A DNA stretch of 64,000 bases from Catellatospora paridis. Lineage in GTDB: Bacteria; Actinomycetota; Actinomycetes; Mycobacteriales; Micromonosporaceae. Position 1 is the stretch's first letter. The number at the start of each line of letters is the position of its first letter. This document shows, piece after piece, positions 60,086 through 64,000 of the stretch. The notes below the pieces were generated by a model. The model was not told the DNA's origin. It was given only the letters and a program-made list of their open reading frames with translations, and ran no database searches. Made by a program: the position numbers and the translations under genes. The stretch lies in NCBI RefSeq assembly GCF_009720365.1, contig NZ_ML769312.1:124001-188000 (forward strand), written 5' to 3'.

Positions 60086-61269
60086 GTCGGCGCTCCCGCG
60101 GACGCGGCTGCCGCCAGTGCGGCGTTCGCTATGACGGTGGTGCCCGCGCCCGGCGCGGACATCACGCGCAGCGTGCCGCGGATCGCGGCAGCCCGCTCCG
60201 CCATCCCGATCAGGCCGAAGCAGCCGCGCCACTCGGCCGGTACGCGAAATCCGGCCCCGTCGTCGGTGACCTGCAGTCGGACACCGTCACCGGCGTACGC
60301 CAGCTGCACCGTCACCGAGCCCGCCCCGGCGTGCCGGGCGATGTTCTCCAATGCCTCGTGCAGGATCTGCGCCAGCTCGTAGCGCACATCCAGCGGGAGA
60401 TCCCCGGTCCCCACCGAACTGCGCACCGGGACGCCCGTGCGTTCGGCCCACCAGCGGCAGATCCGGTCCACCGTCGCGGCGAACTCGTGATCCGGATCGT
60501 CGAGGCGGAGTCCTTCGAGAACCTCCTGCGCCTGGCGTACCGCCGCGGTGGCTCCGGCCGACACCGTCGCCGCCAGCTGCTCGGCCAGCGCGGGCTGCCG
60601 CCGCAGCGACGTCGGCAGCGCCAGCGCCGCGAACGACACCCCGCGCAACGTCTTGGCGACCGAGTCGTGCAACTCGCGAGCGAGCCGGGCCCGTTCTGCC
60701 GCCGCGGCCGTATGCTGCGCCGACGCCACCAGCTTGATCGACAGCTCGACGTGGGCGGCCAGCGCGGCGGTCGCCACGGCGGCGCCGACGGCGGCCAGCA
60801 CGTTGACGATGGGGAAGGCCAGGACGAAACCGGCCAGACTCGCCGCGCCCGGTGCCGCGCCGAGCACGTGTCCGGCCACCAGGTAGCCGAGCGCGGCATA
60901 GCCCGCGGCCGGCAGCAGTGCCCAGAAACCGACGAGCACCCCGGCCAGCGCGCTGGCGCCCACGGCGCAGCAGAAGAAGGCGACGTCGCCACCACCGACC
61001 CCGAGGACGACCATGACGATCGTCGCGTCCAAAGCCAGTACCGGCAGGGGATGCGCGACCACGTGGGGATCGCGGGACAGCGCCACGAGCGCGACGGCCG
61101 CCGACAGCAGGATGAGTACCAGCACGGTCATCAGCGGTCCGGGCTGTGCGCGAAGGCGCAGGCCGCCGCCCGCGACGGCGAGGGTCGCCGCGGCCCGCCC
61201 GAGCAGCACCGCCCGCGCCACAGCGGCCTGTGCGACTACACGGTCGAGGTGTCCAGCTGTCGTTGTCAC
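60082..61269 (-). CDS. NarL-type sensor histidine kinase (HisKA_3)
   Basis: The 395-residue protein has five to six membrane helices (about residues 45-180) and no large extracellular sensor. The HisKA_3 box is RARLARELHDSVAKTLRG (His201), and the HATPase_c domain shows NIARHAGAGS, DDGAGFRV and FGLIGMAERAA. It phosphorylates the adjacent response regulator. The GTG at 61269 is the predicted start. A CebR-like palindrome lies 37 bp upstream, so the operon may be controlled by the LacI regulator. Confidence 0.9.
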   Translation of the reverse strand: MTTTAGHLDRVVAQAAVARAVLLGRAAATLAVAGGGLRLRAQPGPLMTVLVLILLSAAVALVALSRDPHVVAHPLPVLALDATIVMVVLGVGGGDVAFFCCAVGASALAGVLVGFWALLPAAGYAALGYLVAGHVLGAAPGAASLAGFVLAFPIVNVLAAVGAAVATAALAAHVELSIKLVASAQHTAAAAERARLARELHDSVAKTLRGVSFAALALPTSLRRQPALAEQLAATVSAGATAAVRQAQEVLEGLRLDDPDHEFAATVDRICRWWAERTGVPVRSSVGTGDLPLDVRYELAQILHEALENIARHAGAGSVTVQLAYAGDGVRLQVTDDGAGFRVPAEWRGCFGLIGMAERAAAIRGTLRVMSAPGAGTTVIANAALAAAASAGAPT

Positions 61270-61305
61270 TAGTCCTGCCCCGGGCGTGGGGATACTTGCT
61301 GATCT

Positions 61306-61325
61306 TCGAGGGAGCGCTCTCTCGA
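61306..61325. promoter_or_regulatory. LacI-type operator (CebR-like box) upstream of the kinase operon
   Basis: TCGAGGGAGCGCTCTCTCGA is a 20-bp palindrome with a single mismatched pair and the same GAGCGCTC core as the box at 56136. Confidence 0.7.
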
Positions 61326-61383
61326 TGATCAGGCAACCGCTCCGCGGTTGTCAAGACACCCATCGATATCCACTTCACCGGGG

Positions 61384-61420
61384 CCGATCGCTGCCCGCCA
61401 GTGCGGCGGGCAGCGATCGG
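61384..61420 (-). terminator. Terminator of the LamG-like gene
   Basis: A perfect 15-bp stem (61384-61398 with 61406-61420) with a 7-base loop, just beyond the stop at 61429. Confidence 0.75.
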
Positions 61421-61428
61421 TTCATCGC

Positions 61429-62211
61429 TCAGTCGCGGTGGAAGAAGATGTCGTCCATGTCGCCGCGGAACTGGTCGGTGACACTGTCGTCCTTGGCGGC
61501 GTTGATGCTCTTGGCGCCGATCGTCGCGGCACCGGTCGGCACGATCGCGCCCATGGTGGCCGTGGTGGTGACCACGGGCGTCAGCAGCGAGCCGGTCGCC
61601 GGGTCGGTCACCCGGAGCTCGAAGCTGGTCGCGGACAGGCGCGAGCACTTCATCTTCACCCAGGTGTTGTCGGGCAGCGTGTACCCGGTGGCCTTCAGCA
61701 GCACCTCGTTGGTCCCGTCGGCCCAGCGGCAGCTCGGCGTGAGCGCGTCGACCTGCACCTTCCACTGGGCGGCACCGTAGAGGCCGTACTGGAAGACGTT
61801 CATGCCGGCGGTGGGGTTCACGACGCCGCTGTGGATCCGGACGCTGGCGCCGAACGCAAACGTTCCCGCTCCGGAGCTGTTGGGGACCAGGGTGCTGGAC
61901 ACCGCCGGGGTGATCTTGGACTGCTCGCACGACGGTAACGCCGGCAGCGGCGGGGCCGCGCACGCGTTTCCGCTGAAGTGCAGGTACGGGTTGGTCGTGC
62001 CGGCGTCGATGACGGAGGTGACCGTGCCGCCGTGGTTGGACGCGACGGTGCCGTCGTTGAGGTTGCCGGACGTGTCGGTGACCGTCGTCGCCGACGACAT
62101 CGTGCCCTGGTAGCGCAGCTCGTAGTAGAAGACGGCCTGCGCGCCGCTGGCCATCGACACGGCGATCGCGGCGCCGAACGCCGCGGCCGCGAAGAGCCTG
62201 GATTTCTTCAT
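61429..62211 (-). CDS. Secreted LamG/concanavalin-like protein
   Basis: The 260-residue protein has a signal peptide (FAAAAFGAAIAVSMASGAQA) and a single beta-rich domain. Segments such as YQGTMSSATTVTDTSGNLND, DNTWVKMKCSRLSATSFELR and KDDSVTDQFRGDMDDIFFH fit LamG/concanavalin-type lectin folds. Cys residues at CAAPPLPALPSC and SCRW/KC are probably disulfide-bonded. No catalytic residues are evident. The ATG at 62211 is preferred over 62226 because it begins the basic signal start MKKSR. Function may be glycan or cell-surface binding. Confidence 0.68.
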   Translation of the reverse strand: MKKSRLFAAAAFGAAIAVSMASGAQAVFYYELRYQGTMSSATTVTDTSGNLNDGTVASNHGGTVTSVIDAGTTNPYLHFSGNACAAPPLPALPSCEQSKITPAVSSTLVPNSSGAGTFAFGASVRIHSGVVNPTAGMNVFQYGLYGAAQWKVQVDALTPSCRWADGTNEVLLKATGYTLPDNTWVKMKCSRLSATSFELRVTDPATGSLLTPVVTTTATMGAIVPTGAATIGAKSINAAKDDSVTDQFRGDMDDIFFHRD

Positions 62212-62788
62212 ATTGTCTGACTCCATCCGAAGGGGTGAGCGCCCGGGGAAGGGTGCGCAGGACGGATCGCCGTGACGGCTTCGTGCGGTGGTGAACAGAG
62301 ACGGTTGTCAGTTGTCGGATAAGCTCATCCATAATGGACAGCGAGCCGATCGAGCTGTCGGTGTCTCGGTGGCCGAGCTGCAGATTTCCCGCGATCTGTG
62401 CGGCGTGCTCACGCCCGTGACGTCGTGGAAAGAGCGCAAACGCTCAGGCATTGCGGCGCTGAACGCAGCACCTTTGGTGCACTGTTGCTCGGCAGTGAGC
62501 GTCCTTGGTGATGACATCAATCTGCGCCTCCCCGTGGCCTCCATATGAGAACACGCGACCCTCTTTCGCGCTGTCCCGTAATCGAATCGTGACGGCACAG
62601 AGCGGCGTCGATGCTTGGTGGCTCTCTAAATCCTGTCGGCCGACCCGCGTTCGGCACTTCGCGCAGTTCAGATCCAGCTGCCATCACCGAAGACATCGAT
62701 CGAAGTCGTGATCATCCATCTGCCGGGCGTCGAGCAGAAGCGCTTCCCATCGCCGCCACGTGTCCTGATGGCGACAATGGCCGGTCCG
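62212..62788. other. 577-bp gene-free stretch with several hairpins, lower GC
   Basis: GACAGC and GCTGTC, GAGCG-caaa-CGCTC, and CACTG with CAGTG form short stem-loops between about 62335 and 62500. Open frames on both strands look like non-protein sequence. It holds the promoter of the LamG-like gene at its left end; the rest is unexplained. Confidence 0.45.
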
Positions 62789-63433
62789 CTAGCCGAAGAT
62801 GCGCTTCGCCCAGCGAACCTCGCCGTCATCATCGGCGTACACCAGCGCGATGAGGACTTCCGTCAGCGGGTCGGTCAGCGGCGGCCGCCCGTCTGCCGTG
62901 TCCGTGAACCAGGTTGCGACAAGGGCTCCAGATGACAGGGCTGGCGCGGCTATCGCCGACCCGGGGAAGCTGACGCCGCGCTCGCCGGTGACCATGGCAG
63001 TCTTGGCAAGCCAGTCGTAGTGTTCGGCAAGCTCGGTGTAGGCGCTGGACCAATGGGAGCCCGTGCCCTCCGGTCCGCCTCCTGCCACCCATGCCCCATT
63101 GGCGCCCAGCAGCCGAGGCGGGGAGACTCTCTTGTCCAGTGCGATCAAGGTGTAGTGATGGCCGTTGTCACTCGGAGCCTCGCTCCAGGTCGCCCGCACC
63201 ACCAGCGCCTGCGAGCCCGGCGGCGCACCGGTCTGGTGTCGGTTCGGGCCGCCGAACATGACGATGGTCGCGTCGAAGGTTTCATGATCGGCTAAGCGGA
63301 GGTCGACGAGGACGTCGACATCATCGCCCCCGTGCACCCACTCCCGATCGCGCTGGACTTTGAGCAGGACGCCTACGGCACCAGCGACAGCTATGGCCAG
63401 CACGGCGGCGATGACTTTGCGGCGGCGATCCAT
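62789..63433 (-). CDS. Membrane-anchored hypothetical protein, 214 aa
   Basis: A single N-terminal helix (VIAAVLAIAVAGAVGVLL) anchors an extracytoplasmic domain of about 185 residues with FDATIVMFGGPNRHQTGAPP, WVAGGGPEGTGSHWSSAYTE and a C-terminal VLIALVYADDDGEVRWAKRI. No family is recognised. The ATG at 63433 lacks a good Shine-Dalgarno; the longer frame adds an unlikely segment. It is followed upstream by the partial LuxR gene on the same strand. Confidence 0.6.
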   Translation of the reverse strand: MDRRRKVIAAVLAIAVAGAVGVLLKVQRDREWVHGGDDVDVLVDLRLADHETFDATIVMFGGPNRHQTGAPPGSQALVVRATWSEAPSDNGHHYTLIALDKRVSPPRLLGANGAWVAGGGPEGTGSHWSSAYTELAEHYDWLAKTAMVTGERGVSFPGSAIAAPALSSGALVATWFTDTADGRPPLTDPLTEVLIALVYADDDGEVRWAKRIFG

Positions 63434-63544
63434 GGCGTGGAGTACAGCACGGCGGGGCGAGGCTGTCGGGACATGATCCGGCGAGCAGCCTTTCTGCAAG
63501 ACCAAGGGCATCACGGAAAGTGGGGCAGATCAGGTCAACGCGGA

Positions 63545-64000
63545 TCACACCGTCGACTGCGGCGGTGCCGACGACGAGAACGCCGCGCGCAGTTGCTTGC
63601 GCGAGGTTATGCCGAGTTTGGTGAAGACCTTGCTGAGGTGCCACTCGACGGTCCGTGGGCTGATGAACAGGTGGGCCGCGATCTCGAGGTTGGTGCGCCC
63701 TTCCCGGGCCAGCCGGGCGATCTGTGCCTCCTGGCCGGTGAGCTCGCTGATGGCGGAGGTGTCCCGCTTGCGTACGGTCTCGCCGGTCGCCAGCAGTTCG
63801 TGGCGAGCGCGTTCGGCGAAGGCGTCGGCGCCGATGCGGCTGAGCGTCTCGTGGGCGGAGCGCAACTGCTCGCGGCTCTGTCCTCGGCGCTGCTGGCGAC
63901 GCAGCCACTCGCCGTACAGCAGCCGGGCACGGGCCAGGTCGACGGTGATCCGGCATCGGCTCAGGTGCTTGATCGATTGGCGGTAGTGGCTGTCGGCGTC
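63545..64000 (-). CDS. LuxR-family regulator, C-terminal part (continues beyond position 64000)
   Basis: One hundred and fifty-one codons of an open frame enter from the right edge. They begin with tetratricopeptide-like helices (CRITVDLARARLLYGEWLRR, SAHETLSRIGADAFAERARH) and end with a LuxR HTH (LTGQEAQIARLAREGRTNLE, IAAHLFISPRTVEWHLSKVF). This is the C-terminal third of large LuxR regulators that carry an N-terminal AAA/NACHT-like ATPase. The ATPase part lies outside the window. Confidence 0.85.
   Translation of the reverse strand, partial: DADSHYRQSIKHLSRCRITVDLARARLLYGEWLRRQQRRGQSREQLRSAHETLSRIGADAFAERARHELLATGETVRKRDTSAISELTGQEAQIARLAREGRTNLEIAAHLFISPRTVEWHLSKVFTKLGITSRKQLRAAFSSSAPPQSTV

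Noticed and set aside
60287-62332. Long minus-strand open frame of 681 codons across the kinase and LamG-like genes
   Set aside because: Its translation is Arg/Pro-rich without any domain and crosses two genes with clear families and a terminator; it is a high-GC shadow frame.
62308-62598. 96-codon minus-strand ORF
   Set aside because: It overlaps the hairpin cluster, lacks a ribosome site and has no protein-like features.

Overview
The window is about 70 % GC, dense, and full of features typical of actinomycetes: two sigma factors with C-terminal accessory domains, many Sec-exported proteins with Ala-rich signal peptides, GTG and TTG starts, and genes that appear to be translated from leaderless mRNAs. 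A filamentous soil actinomycete, perhaps of the Micromonosporaceae, fits best. That placement is inference; no rRNA or other taxonomic marker is present. I found no tRNA, rRNA, CRISPR array, transposase or phage gene.

Layout. 1-13 kb: FHA and CBS proteins, a methyltransferase, a secreted alpha/beta-hydrolase, a HEAT-repeat protein, a RibD_C-type reductase, a secreted phosphodiester glycosidase, a TetR/SDR pair with two palindromic operators, htpG behind a CIRCE-like element, and a hydrolase. 13-21.7 kb: a sigma factor, a zinc-ribbon protein, a DksA/TraR-type zinc finger, an M1 lipoprotein peptidase, a second sigma factor with a DUF6069 membrane protein, small secreted proteins and a Tat-exported Rieske protein. 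22.3-25.2 kb: a compact operon of XRE regulator, ImmA/IrrE peptidase, DUF6545 membrane protein and PAP2-like protein. 25.3-31.6 kb: a rifampicin-monooxygenase-like flavoenzyme with an upstream leader ORF and hairpin, a CARDB/zinc-peptidase secreted pair, and an aldo/keto reductase. 31.7-40.7 kb: RidA, VOC, a beta-helix protein with two near-identical C-terminal repeats, GH18, a serine hydrolase, and divergent XRE-cupin and GNAT genes. 40.7-54.3 kb: a 14-or-so-helix membrane protein, a secreted SH3x4-CHAP-C39 protein, two copies of a cassette of three tiny ORFs (one copy translationally coupled to a DUF5317 gene), a CDF transporter, an ABC exporter and an EEP-family phosphatase. 54.3-64 kb: membrane and HEAT proteins, then a LacI regulator, a CBM6-DUF1996 secreted protein, a two-component system with a membrane-anchored CBM-like protein, a LamG-like secreted protein and a partial LuxR regulator.

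The genes point to an organism that invests in secreted polysaccharide- and protein-active enzymes, with small local regulatory circuits. Two palindromes resembling CebR/CelR boxes sit upstream of the LacI gene and of the two-component system, which suggests that LacI links the 56-62 kb genes. Three decayed gene fragments (Gfo/Idh/MocA, a GH95-like hydrolase, a glyoxalase) show ongoing gene loss.

The strongest candidate for an undescribed system is the duplicated 287-bp cassette of three tandem micro-ORFs at 46744-47030 and 50585-50871. Each ORF encodes a 27-35 residue hydrophobic peptide with the motif LLYT(V/I)GAP. Each has a good Shine-Dalgarno sequence, and many of the differences between the copies are synonymous.
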